Assembly (NCBI RefSeq): GCF_022842375.1
Contig: NZ_JALHPR010000015.1
Span: 1 to 64,000, forward strand
Length of the DNA: 64,000 bases
From: Elioraea sp.
Lineage (GTDB): Bacteria > Pseudomonadota > Alphaproteobacteria > Acetobacterales > Acetobacteraceae
Direction of reading: 5' to 3'
Positions 44,701-52,932 of the stretch are shown piece after piece. Position 1 is the stretch's first letter, and each line of letters starts with the position of its first letter. The notes under the pieces are model-generated. The model was not told the DNA's origin, made no database searches, and saw nothing but the letters and a program-made list of their open reading frames with translations. Both the position numbers and the translations under genes were made by a program.

Positions 44701-44872
44701 GATCGGCGCGGTGCCTGGCGTGCAGCCCTTCGGCGGCCACGGGCTCTCGGGCACCGGGCCGAAGGCGGGCGGGCCGCTCACCCTCATCCGCTTCGCGACC
44801 GAGCATGTGGTGTCGGTCAACACCGCCGCTGCCGGTGGCAATGCTGCCCTGCTTGCGACCGATGAGGCGTGA
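41771..44872 (+). CDS. putA: bifunctional proline dehydrogenase / L-glutamate gamma-semialdehyde dehydrogenase
   Basis: [108 protein letters not shown]. Confidence 0.97.
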   Translation: [1033 protein letters not shown]

Positions 44873-44933
44873 CCTTGCCGCAGTGATGCGCCAAGCCTAG
44901 CGTTTCTGTCCCGATGCGGAAACGAGCCCGTTC

Positions 44934-46145
44934 GTGACATCTCCCACACTGGCTGCCGAGGCACCGCGCGCGCGGACGAATCTCGGCATCATCCTGTCGC
45001 TCAGCTTCTGCCACATGCTGAACGACACGATGCAATCCCTCCTCCCGGCGCTGTACCCCATCCTGAAGGACGAGTTCGCGCTCGACTTCGCGCAGATCGG
45101 GCTGCTCACCCTCGCATTCCAGTGCACGGCCTCGCTGCTGCAGCCCGCCGTCGGCCTCTACACCGACCGCAACCCGATGCCCTACTCGATGGCGGCCGGC
45201 ATGGGGGCGACGCTGACCGGGCTGCTGCTGCTCGCTACCGCCGACACCTATCCGCTGCTGGTGCTCGCCGCGATGCTGGTCGGCTGCGGGTCGGCGGTGT
45301 TCCACCCGGAAGCCTCGCGCGTGGCGCGGGCGGCAGCGGGCGGGCGCTATGGCTTCGCGCAGTCGGTGTTCCAGGTGGGCGGCAACACGGGCTCTGCAAT
45401 CGGCCCGCTGCTGGCGGCCTTCGTGGTGGTGCCAGCCGGCGCGGGCATGGCGCAGGGGCGCGTGATCTGGTTCTCGGGCGCGGCGCTGCTCGCCTCGCTC
45501 GTGCTCGCCCGCGTCGGCGCCTGGTATGCCCGCGTGCGTCGCGCGCCGGGGAAGGTGGCGGCGGCCGGCCCCCCGCCACTGTCGCGCGGCAAGGTGCTGC
45601 TCGGCATCTCGGTGCTGATCGTGCTGCTGTTCTCCAAGAACTTCTACAGCGCCGCACTCACCAGCTATTTCACCTTCTACCTGATCGGCAAGTTCGGCGT
45701 GTCGGTGCAGACGGCCCAACTTTTTCTTTTCGCCTATCTGGCGGGCCTCGCGGCGGGCATCCTCGCGGGCGGCTGGGTGGGGGACAGGATCGGCCGCATC
45801 CCCGTCATCTGGGTGTCGATCCTCGGCGTGCTGCCGTTCACCCTCGTCCTGCCCTACGCCAACCTGTTCTGGACCGGCGTTCTCGCGGTGCTGATCGGGC
45901 TCGTTATGTCATCGGCCTTCTCGGCCATCATCGTCTATGCGCAGGACCTGATGCCGGGGCGCATCGGCTTCGTCTCCGGCCTGTTCTTCGGCCTGTCCTT
46001 CGGCCTCGGCGGCCTTGGGGCGGCAGCGCTCGGGTGGCTGGCGGATGCGACGAGCATCGAGGCGGTATACCGCATCGTGTCGTTCCTGCCGATGCTTGGG
46101 CTGGCGACCGCGTTGCTCCCGCGGACGGGTGGAGCAGCCAGATAA
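44934..46145 (+). CDS. MFS transporter, fosmidomycin-resistance (Fsr)-like
   Basis: LSFCHMLNDTMQSLLPALYPILKDEFALDFAQIGLLTLAFQCTASLLQPAVGLYTDRNPMPY, GCGSAVFHPEASRVAR. Confidence 0.92.
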   Translation: MTSPTLAAEAPRARTNLGIILSLSFCHMLNDTMQSLLPALYPILKDEFALDFAQIGLLTLAFQCTASLLQPAVGLYTDRNPMPYSMAAGMGATLTGLLLLATADTYPLLVLAAMLVGCGSAVFHPEASRVARAAAGGRYGFAQSVFQVGGNTGSAIGPLLAAFVVVPAGAGMAQGRVIWFSGAALLASLVLARVGAWYARVRRAPGKVAAAGPPPLSRGKVLLGISVLIVLLFSKNFYSAALTSYFTFYLIGKFGVSVQTAQLFLFAYLAGLAAGILAGGWVGDRIGRIPVIWVSILGVLPFTLVLPYANLFWTGVLAVLIGLVMSSAFSAIIVYAQDLMPGRIGFVSGLFFGLSFGLGGLGAAALGWLADATSIEAVYRIVSFLPMLGLATALLPRTGGAAR

Positions 46146-46207
46146 CTGGCGCGCGGCCGCCCCACCACCCCCGCGCGCCGATCTCCGGCGGCCATGGCCG
46201 CCTCCGA

Positions 46208-46957
46208 TCAGCCAAGCTCCCGATAGACGTAGCGATACACCTCGCGGAAGCCGAGGCGGCGATAGAGGCTCAACGCCGCATCGTTGTCCGCCTCCACCTG
46301 GAGCGCGCCCCACTGCGCCCCCTCCGACCGCGCCCAGCCGAGGGCAGCCACGCACACGCGCCGCCCGAAGCCCTGGCCACGGAAGGCCTGCATCGTCGTG
46401 ACATCGCCCAGGATCGCGATCGGCCCGACCGCGGCGGCGAAGGCAACGGCCGCCACCCGCCCCTCGGCCGAGGCGCTGATCCACGCACCCGGCACGAGCA
46501 GCAGCGACGCCGTGTCACGCTTCTCGATCATCCGCGCGGGGCTGGCGGTGCCCCCCTCCTCGCGCACCGTGAGCCACTCCTCTGACGGCCCCTCCTCCAT
46601 CAGCGTGTCGCCGTCCGGCAAGGGCAGGCTGTCGAGCGGGGCTGCCATCACCACCGTCTCAACGCTTCTCGCCCAGGCGCGATGGGCGAGCAGCCGCTCG
46701 AGCGCCGGCGGGGTGAGCGGCGTCACCCTGATGCGCGGCACACGCCCGAGGCGCATGTACCAGTCCTCGATCCGCGCGAGCCTCGCCCCCAGATCGGCGT
46801 CGTCCCCGGGGTCGAGCCAGCAGGCACTGTTGGCGCGGCCCGATCCGCCGGGGCCGGCGCCGGCGCGGATGATGGCGGAACCGTCGAGCGCCACGCGGTG
46901 GGCGGGAACGGCGGTGAGGCAGGCGCGTTCGATGTCGGGGATCGTGGGGATGTCCAT
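46208..46957 (-). CDS. GNAT family N-acetyltransferase
   Basis: AILGDVTTMQAFRGQGFGRRVCVAALGWARSEGAQWGALQVEADNDAALSLYRRLGFREVYRYVYRELG. Confidence 0.92.
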   Translation of the reverse strand: MDIPTIPDIERACLTAVPAHRVALDGSAIIRAGAGPGGSGRANSACWLDPGDDADLGARLARIEDWYMRLGRVPRIRVTPLTPPALERLLAHRAWARSVETVVMAAPLDSLPLPDGDTLMEEGPSEEWLTVREEGGTASPARMIEKRDTASLLLVPGAWISASAEGRVAAVAFAAAVGPIAILGDVTTMQAFRGQGFGRRVCVAALGWARSEGAQWGALQVEADNDAALSLYRRLGFREVYRYVYRELG

Positions 46958-47017
46958 GTGGTGGAGGGAAGCACGGGCAAAAATTCGGCGAAAGTGATGT
47001 AACCGCCGGGCCGCGTC

Positions 47018-48121
47018 GTGCGAAACAGCCGCACCGGGACAGTCGGAGGCGTGCGGGTGGAATCGATCTACTGGGTGATGGCCTGGGCCTGCCACCGCAA
47101 GTGCAAGCACTGCTACGAGGACCGGTTCCGCCCCTATGTCCGCGGCGCGCTCGAGGCGGTGCTGGCTGAGGCCGAGCGCAACGCCCCGCGCATCATCGCC
47201 AACCTGCCCGAGACCATGACCTATCTCGACATGACCGACCCGCGCGCGGACGGCACACTGCCGCGCAAGGTCGGCCGCGTCATCCTCTCGGGTGGCGAGA
47301 GCCTGATGGACCCGGTGCGCGAGCGCGTGACCTACCCCGTGATCGAACAGCTCATGGCAAAGTACCGCGATGCCGGCGGCGTGAAGATCGTGGTGCAGAC
47401 GACGGGCGACCTGCTGACGCCGGAGATCGTCGATGACCTGCTGGCGCGCGGCGTCTGGATGATCTCCGTCGCCTCGATCGACGATTATCACGTGGGGCTC
47501 GAGGGTGAGGCGAAGCAGAAGGCCTTCATCGCGAAGCTCACCGCGATGTTCGAGGCAGCCGGCATGAGCGAGAGCGGCATCGCCTCGCACACGCGCAAAT
47601 GGCTCGACGAGCCCGGGCCGCTGTTCTCCTTCTTCGGCGCGAGCCCGGATGCGTGGATCGGCAAGATCTGGCCACGCGGCCGCGGCTGGGCGAACGGGCT
47701 TTCGACCGCGACGATCGCGGACAATTTCTGCGCCCGCTGGTCGGGTGCCGCGAACTTCCTCAACCACGGCTATTCGGGGTCCGAGGTGAGCATCGAGCCT
47801 GATGGCGCGGTCTATCCCTGCTGCCTCAAAACGAAACTGCCGATCGGCAACCTGACCGAGGAAGGGCTGATCGAGATCCTCGACAGCCTGGCGGGTGATG
47901 CGGTGTACGAGGCGCTGAACGCTGGCCAGCCGCAGCGCATGGGGCTTGCCGATGGATGGTCCATCGAGACCTTCCTCGAGAAGTCCCGCACCACCGATCC
48001 GAAGGGCAAGCCGTATGCGAACCTTTGCATCGGCTGCGACCGCTTCCACGAGGAGGTTCTCGCGCCCCGCATCGAGGCTGCCGCCGCGCGGCGCCGCAAG
48101 CTGAAGGTTGCCGCGGAATGA
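47018..48121 (+). CDS. radical SAM protein with SPASM-like C-terminal cysteines (true start may be GTG near 47051/47057)
   Basis: WVMAWACHRKCKHCYEDRFRP (CxxxCxxC), RVILSGGESLMDPV, SIEPDGAVYPCCLKTKLPIGNLTEE, CIGCDRFHEE. Confidence 0.92.
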   Translation: MRNSRTGTVGGVRVESIYWVMAWACHRKCKHCYEDRFRPYVRGALEAVLAEAERNAPRIIANLPETMTYLDMTDPRADGTLPRKVGRVILSGGESLMDPVRERVTYPVIEQLMAKYRDAGGVKIVVQTTGDLLTPEIVDDLLARGVWMISVASIDDYHVGLEGEAKQKAFIAKLTAMFEAAGMSESGIASHTRKWLDEPGPLFSFFGASPDAWIGKIWPRGRGWANGLSTATIADNFCARWSGAANFLNHGYSGSEVSIEPDGAVYPCCLKTKLPIGNLTEEGLIEILDSLAGDAVYEALNAGQPQRMGLADGWSIETFLEKSRTTDPKGKPYANLCIGCDRFHEEVLAPRIEAAAARRRKLKVAAE

Positions 48122-49335
48122 TCGCGCGCCGCACGCTGCTCGCCTCCGCCGCCGCGCTGCCATTCGCGGCGAAGGCAGCGACCCCCGATCATCCGCTGCT
48201 CCGCCGGCCCTGGGCCGACGTGGTCGCCGCCGCGCGCGGGCAGACCGTGTTCTGGAACGCCTGGGGTGGGGATGACCGCACCAACGGCTTCATCGCCTGG
48301 GCGAATGATCGCGTGACGGAACGTTACGGATTCCGCATCCAGCACGTGCGCCTGCGCGACACGGCGGAGGCCGTCGCCCGCGTCGTCGCGGAGAAGGCGG
48401 CGGGGCGGACCGAGGGCGGGTCGGTCGACCTCATCTGGATCAACGGGCCGAACTTCCTGGCGATGAAGGATGCCGGCCTGCTGTTCGGCCCGTTCGTCGA
48501 CCGCCTGCCGAACGCGCGGCTGATCGACCGCGAGGGCAAGCCCGCGACCGTGACCGACTTCACCGTGCCGGTCGATGGCCTCGCCTCTCCGTGGCGGATG
48601 GCGCAGATCGTCTATGTGTACGACAGCGCAACGGTGAAGGATCCGCCGCGCACCATCCCCGCCATGCTCGCCTGGGCGCGCGCCAACCCGGGCCGCCTTG
48701 CCCACCCGACGGTGCGAAACTTCCTGGGCGCGACCTTCCTCAAGCAGGCCCTCTACGAGCTCACGCCCGACCCGTCGCTGCTGGCCAGGCCCGTCACCGA
48801 TGACGGGTTCGGCCCCGCCACCGCGCCGCTCTGGGCCTGGTATGACGCGCTCCGCCCGCATCTCTGGCGCCAGGGGCGGCAGTTCCCCGAGAACGGGCCA
48901 GCGCAGCGCACGCTGATGAACGATGGCGAGATCGACATCATGATCTCGTTCAACCCGTCGGAAGCCTCGACCGCGATCGCCAACGGCCAGCTGCCGCCCA
49001 GCGTGCGCACCTACGTTCTCGCGGGCGGAACGATCGGCAATGCGAGTTTCGTTGCCATCCCGTTCAACGCCGCGCACCAGGCAGCCGCGATGGTGCTGGC
49101 CGATTTCCTGCTGAGCCCGGAGGCGCAGGCGCATGGGCAGGACCCGCGCGTGATGGGCAATTTCACCGTCCTCGCGCTCGATCGGCTGGCACCGGAGGAT
49201 CGCGCGCGGTTCGAGCGCCTGCCGCGCGGGGCAGCAACGCTCACCAACGCCGAGCTCGGCCGCCCGCTGCCGGAGCCGCACCCCTCCTGGATGACGCGGA
49301 TCACGGCGGAATGGGAACGCAGGGTCTCGCGCTGA
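48118..49335 (+). CDS. ABC transporter substrate-binding protein, YnjB-like
   Basis: GQTVFWNAWGGDDRTNGFIAWANDRVTERYGFRIQHVRLRDTAEAVARVVAEKAAGRTEGGSVDLIWINGPNFLAMKDAGLLFGPF; resembles E. coli YnjB as recalled; ATGA overlap with radical SAM gene. Confidence 0.88.
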   Translation: MIARRTLLASAAALPFAAKAATPDHPLLRRPWADVVAAARGQTVFWNAWGGDDRTNGFIAWANDRVTERYGFRIQHVRLRDTAEAVARVVAEKAAGRTEGGSVDLIWINGPNFLAMKDAGLLFGPFVDRLPNARLIDREGKPATVTDFTVPVDGLASPWRMAQIVYVYDSATVKDPPRTIPAMLAWARANPGRLAHPTVRNFLGATFLKQALYELTPDPSLLARPVTDDGFGPATAPLWAWYDALRPHLWRQGRQFPENGPAQRTLMNDGEIDIMISFNPSEASTAIANGQLPPSVRTYVLAGGTIGNASFVAIPFNAAHQAAAMVLADFLLSPEAQAHGQDPRVMGNFTVLALDRLAPEDRARFERLPRGAATLTNAELGRPLPEPHPSWMTRITAEWERRVSR

Positions 49336-51041
49336 GCCAGCCAGCGCGGCACGCAGCGCCGGTGCTGCGTGCCGTGCCGGCCGTGACGCTCGCCCTTTTC
49401 CTGGGGCCGATCGCGGCCGGGCTCGGGGGAACACTGGCACCGGCCTTCGGCTGGCTTCCCGCGATCGGCGGCGAGGCGATCACACTGGCCCCCTGGCACG
49501 CGCTGTTCTCCACACCTGGCTTCACCGCGACCCTGCGCGTGACCATCACCACCGGCTTCACGGCGACCTTGCTCTCGCTCGGCATCGTGGTGCTGTTCTG
49601 TGCGTCCTGCCACGGCACCGCGCTGTTCCGCCGCACCCAGGCGATGCTGGCACCGATGCTGGCGACGCCGCACGCGGCCCTTGCCATCGGCTTCGCGTTC
49701 CTCGCCGCCCCCTCCGGCATGGTGGCGCGCCTGCTCTCGCCCTGGGCCACGGGCTGGATGCGCCCGCCCGATATCGGCACGGTGAATGATGCGGCGGGTT
49801 TCGCGCTCATCGCCGGGCTGATGCTGAAGGAAGTACCGTATCTCCTGCTCGTCACCTTCGCCGCGCTGAACCAGGTGAAGGCAGCACCGTTGATGCGCGC
49901 GGCCCGCACCCTCGGCTACGGCCCCGTCACGGGCTGGCTGAAGGTGGTGTATCCGCTCGTCCATCCGCAGATCAGGCTGCCGGTCTACGCGGTTCTCGCC
50001 TTCAGCCTCTCGGTCGTCGATGTCGCGATGATCCTCGGCCCCGGCAATCCACCGACGCTCGCGGTCCTCGTCGTCCGTTGGTTCTCCGACCGTGACCTCG
50101 CGATGTGGTTTCCGGCGAGCGCCGGTGCGCTGCTGCTTGCGGCGATCGTCCTGGGATCGATCCTGCTCTGGCGCCTGGGCGAGGGAGCGGTCGCGCGCAC
50201 GCTGCGGCCGTGGCTCACCGGTGGGGCACGCGGCGGCAGCGGCGCGGCGCTCGCCGGCGCGATGACCGGTGCGCTGTCCATCACCCTCGCCCTGTCGCTC
50301 GCCGCCGTCCTCGTCCTCGCCCTCTGGTCCTTCGCCGGCCCCTGGCGCTTCCCCGATGCGCTGCCGCGAACATTCACGCTCGCGACCTGGGCGGGACAGG
50401 TGCAGGAGCTTGCACATCCGGCCCGCACCACGCTCATGGTCGGTGCGGCAGCGACCGTGATCGCACTTGCGCTCGCGCTGCTCTGCCTCGAGGCGGAGCA
50501 ACGTTTCGGCCTCGCACCGGGGCGGACGGCGCTGTGGCTTCTCTACCTGCCGCTGCTGCTGCCGCAGGTGGCGTTCCTGTTCGGGCTCCAGGTGCTGCTG
50601 GTGCGCGCCGGCATCGATGGCACGCATGGCGCCGTCATCTGGGCGCATCTGCTGTTCGTGCTGCCCTACGTGTTCCTCACGCTCGCCGATCCGTGGCGGG
50701 CGATCGACCCGCGGCTCGCGCGAAACGCGGCCTCCCTGGGTGCGGGGCCGTGGCGCGTGTTCCTCGCGGTGAAGCTGCCGGTGATGCTGCGCCCGATCCT
50801 GATCGCTGCCGGGATCGGCTTCGCCGTCAGCGCGGGCCAGTACCTGCCGACGCTGTTCGCAGGCGCTGGCAGGATCACCACGTTGACGACCGAGGCCGTG
50901 ACGCTCGCCGGCGGCTCCGATCGCCGCATCGTCGGCGCCTATGCGCTCGTGCAGGCATTGCTGCCGCTCGCGGTCTACGCCGCCGCCATAGCAACGCCAG
51001 CAATCGCCTGGCGCAACCGCCGGGGGCTTGCGGTCGCATGA
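49311..51041 (+). CDS. ABC transporter permease, two fused permease halves, YnjC-like
   Basis: 576 aa, ~12 TM; ARTLGYGPVTGWLKVVYPLVHPQIRLPVYAVLAFSLSVVDVAMILGPGNPPTLAVLV. Confidence 0.88.
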   Translation: MGTQGLALSQPARHAAPVLRAVPAVTLALFLGPIAAGLGGTLAPAFGWLPAIGGEAITLAPWHALFSTPGFTATLRVTITTGFTATLLSLGIVVLFCASCHGTALFRRTQAMLAPMLATPHAALAIGFAFLAAPSGMVARLLSPWATGWMRPPDIGTVNDAAGFALIAGLMLKEVPYLLLVTFAALNQVKAAPLMRAARTLGYGPVTGWLKVVYPLVHPQIRLPVYAVLAFSLSVVDVAMILGPGNPPTLAVLVVRWFSDRDLAMWFPASAGALLLAAIVLGSILLWRLGEGAVARTLRPWLTGGARGGSGAALAGAMTGALSITLALSLAAVLVLALWSFAGPWRFPDALPRTFTLATWAGQVQELAHPARTTLMVGAAATVIALALALLCLEAEQRFGLAPGRTALWLLYLPLLLPQVAFLFGLQVLLVRAGIDGTHGAVIWAHLLFVLPYVFLTLADPWRAIDPRLARNAASLGAGPWRVFLAVKLPVMLRPILIAAGIGFAVSAGQYLPTLFAGAGRITTLTTEAVTLAGGSDRRIVGAYALVQALLPLAVYAAAIATPAIAWRNRRGLAVA

Positions 51042-51730
51042 GGGGGCTTTCACTTCGCGGCGCTGCCGTGACGCTGGGTGAGCGTGCGCTCGTCGGCCCG
51101 CTCGACCTCACCGTTGCCCCCGGAGCGGTCGTGACGCTGATGGGTCCTTCCGGGTCCGGAAAGTCGAGCCTGCTGGCGTGGATCTGCGGCACGCTCGACC
51201 CGGCCTTTCGCGCGGAGGGCCAGGTCACTGTGAACGGGGCGGACGTCACCGCCCTTCCCGCGCACCGGCGGCGCATCGGCATCCTGTTTCAGGATGACAT
51301 GCTGTTTCCGCACCTCTCCGTCGGCGGCAACCTCGCCTTCGGCCTGCCGCCAGGGCTTTCGCGTGGCGAGCGGCGTGCGCGCATCGCCGCGGCCCTCGCA
51401 GATGCCGAACTTGCCGGCTTCGAGGGGCGTGACCCGGCAACGCTCTCGGGCGGGCAGCGCGCGCGCATCGCGCTCATGCGCACCCTGCTCGCGGGCCCCC
51501 AGGCGCTGCTGCTCGACGAGCCGTTCGGCAGGCTCGACGTCGCTCTGCGCGATCGGATGCGTCGTTTCGTCTTCGAACGCACGCGGCAACTCAGCCTGCC
51601 GGTGCTGATGGTCACGCACGACCCTGACGATGCCGCAGCCGCATCAGGCCCGGTGCTGCACCTGCTCGCTGGCGGCGCGGTACGGCGCGAGATCCCGGAT
51701 GAAGGAGTCCCCGATGCGCTTCCTGCCTGA
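51038..51730 (+). CDS. ABC transporter ATP-binding protein, YnjD-like
   Basis: LMGPSGSGKSSLLAWICGTL, LFQDDMLFPHLSVGGNLAFGLPPG, LSGGQRARIALMRTLLAGPQALLLDEPFGRLD; ATGA overlap with permease. Confidence 0.92.
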   Translation: MRGLSLRGAAVTLGERALVGPLDLTVAPGAVVTLMGPSGSGKSSLLAWICGTLDPAFRAEGQVTVNGADVTALPAHRRRIGILFQDDMLFPHLSVGGNLAFGLPPGLSRGERRARIAAALADAELAGFEGRDPATLSGGQRARIALMRTLLAGPQALLLDEPFGRLDVALRDRMRRFVFERTRQLSLPVLMVTHDPDDAAAASGPVLHLLAGGAVRREIPDEGVPDALPA

Positions 51731-52217
51731 GCGCCCTCGCACCACCCTGCCCGATCCGCGCGACCCTGGCGTGACGCTGGCCGATGTGGAGCGTGCGATC
51801 CGCGTGCTGCACCCCGTGCCGCACCTGACGCCGGAGCAGGCGGAGGGGCTGATCGCCGAGGGCAGTGCCGCGCTGTTCGACGTGCGCGCACACGCCGAGT
51901 TCGCCGAGGGCCACCTGCCGGGGGCTGTGCGCGTCGACCCAGCGGTACCGCCCGCACGCTTCGCCGCCGCGCACGGGCCTGACTGTACCGGCCGCGTCGT
52001 GCTGTTCGCCTGCTCGGTGGGCTTGCGCAGTGCGCGGTTGGCAGAGGCCGTCGCCGGCGCCATCGTGCCCTACCGGCCACTCGGTGTGGCGAACCTCTCC
52101 GGCGGGCTGTTCCGCTGGGTCGCCGAGCGTCGGCGCCCTGCCCTTCCCGCACTCCATCCGTTCGATGCTGCGTGGGCGACGCTGCTTGGGCGTACAATCG
52201 CCGCCGCGGCGGAGTAG
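51714..52217 (+). CDS. rhodanese-like domain protein
   Basis: ALFDVRAHAEFAEGHLPGAVRVDP...VVLFACSVGLRSARLAEAV (Cys active loop CxxGxRS); overlaps the ABC ATPase gene. Confidence 0.88.
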   Translation: MRFLPERPRTTLPDPRDPGVTLADVERAIRVLHPVPHLTPEQAEGLIAEGSAALFDVRAHAEFAEGHLPGAVRVDPAVPPARFAAAHGPDCTGRVVLFACSVGLRSARLAEAVAGAIVPYRPLGVANLSGGLFRWVAERRRPALPALHPFDAAWATLLGRTIAAAAE

Positions 52218-52367
52218 CAGCGGAAGGCGGCGCTCGAGATCGAACTGCTGCACCAGAAGATCGACCTGCCGCGCGAGCGTGAGCTGATCGCCCTCACCGC
52301 CCTGCTGCGCGACGTGCTCGCGCGGCTGGAGGCGCGGGAAGGACCGGAAGCTCAGTCCAGCGTCTGA
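52218..52367 (+). pseudogene. in-frame relic resembling the C-terminus of a DUF1003 membrane protein, directly after the rhodanese TAG stop
   Basis: Same frame: QRKAALEIELLHQKIDLPRERELIALTALLRDVLARLEAREGPEAQSSV*; no start codon or N-terminal portion present. Confidence 0.5.
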
Positions 52368-52927
52368 TCCTCGAGCGCGGTGCGGGCGAGCGCGAGTGCG
52401 GTGTCGAACGCCTCCTCCAGGCTCGGGTTCACGCCGCGGCAGCCGGCCGCGACCGCATCCGCCCAGTCGAGATAGTCGCGCTTGCGGGCAAGGTCCCACG
52501 AGGGCGGCGGGCTCACCGTGATGGCGCGCAGGTTCGCCGCCTTGTCGGCGAGCTTCACCATCCGCGCCGCCTCGCTCTTCTTCGTCGCCGTCTCGACCTG
52601 CCGCCGCTTCCGCTCCGCCTTCGGCAGCGTCTTGTCGTCGGTCACCTCGACGACGATGGCAGCGACCTCGGCGCCGAACCGCTCGGCGAGCTCACGCTCC
52701 GTCACCGGGCGGCCGACCGTGTCGCCATCCTCGATCGTATCGTGCAGCAGGCCGGCGAGGATGGCCGGGACCGGCGCGCCGGCGGCGGCGAGCGCGGCGG
52801 CAACCTCGATCACGTGGTTCACGTAGGGTTCCTGCGCAGCGCCCTTGCGGCGCTGGTGGGTGTGCACCTCGGCCGCGAACGCGGTCGCGCGGAGCACCAG
52901 GGCTTCGTTGCTTTCTGTCATGCGCAC
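52352..52927 (-). CDS. HD-domain phosphohydrolase, small alarmone hydrolase (MESH1)-like
   Basis: HTHQRRKGAAQEPYVNHVIEVAAAL, LAGLLHDTIEDGDTVG (HDxxED), VTDDKTLPKAERKRRQVE, KLADKAANLRAI. Confidence 0.88.
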   Translation of the reverse strand: MRMTESNEALVLRATAFAAEVHTHQRRKGAAQEPYVNHVIEVAAALAAAGAPVPAILAGLLHDTIEDGDTVGRPVTERELAERFGAEVAAIVVEVTDDKTLPKAERKRRQVETATKKSEAARMVKLADKAANLRAITVSPPPSWDLARKRDYLDWADAVAAGCRGVNPSLEEAFDTALALARTALEDQTLD

Positions 52928-52932
52928 ACTCT

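Noticed and set aside
41792-44806. 1004-aa minus-strand ORF
   Set aside because: Antisense shadow of putA, whose sense translation contains all expected motifs
44934-46145. Functional link between the Fsr-like transporter and dxs as a fosmidomycin-resistance island
   Set aside because: The genes are ~36 kb apart, dxs is not the fosmidomycin target (dxr is), and fsr homologs are common
47812-49440. 542-aa minus-strand ORF
   Set aside because: Antisense to the radical SAM and YnjB-like genes
49011-51053. 680-aa minus-strand ORF
   Set aside because: Antisense to the YnjC-like permease; charged low-complexity translation
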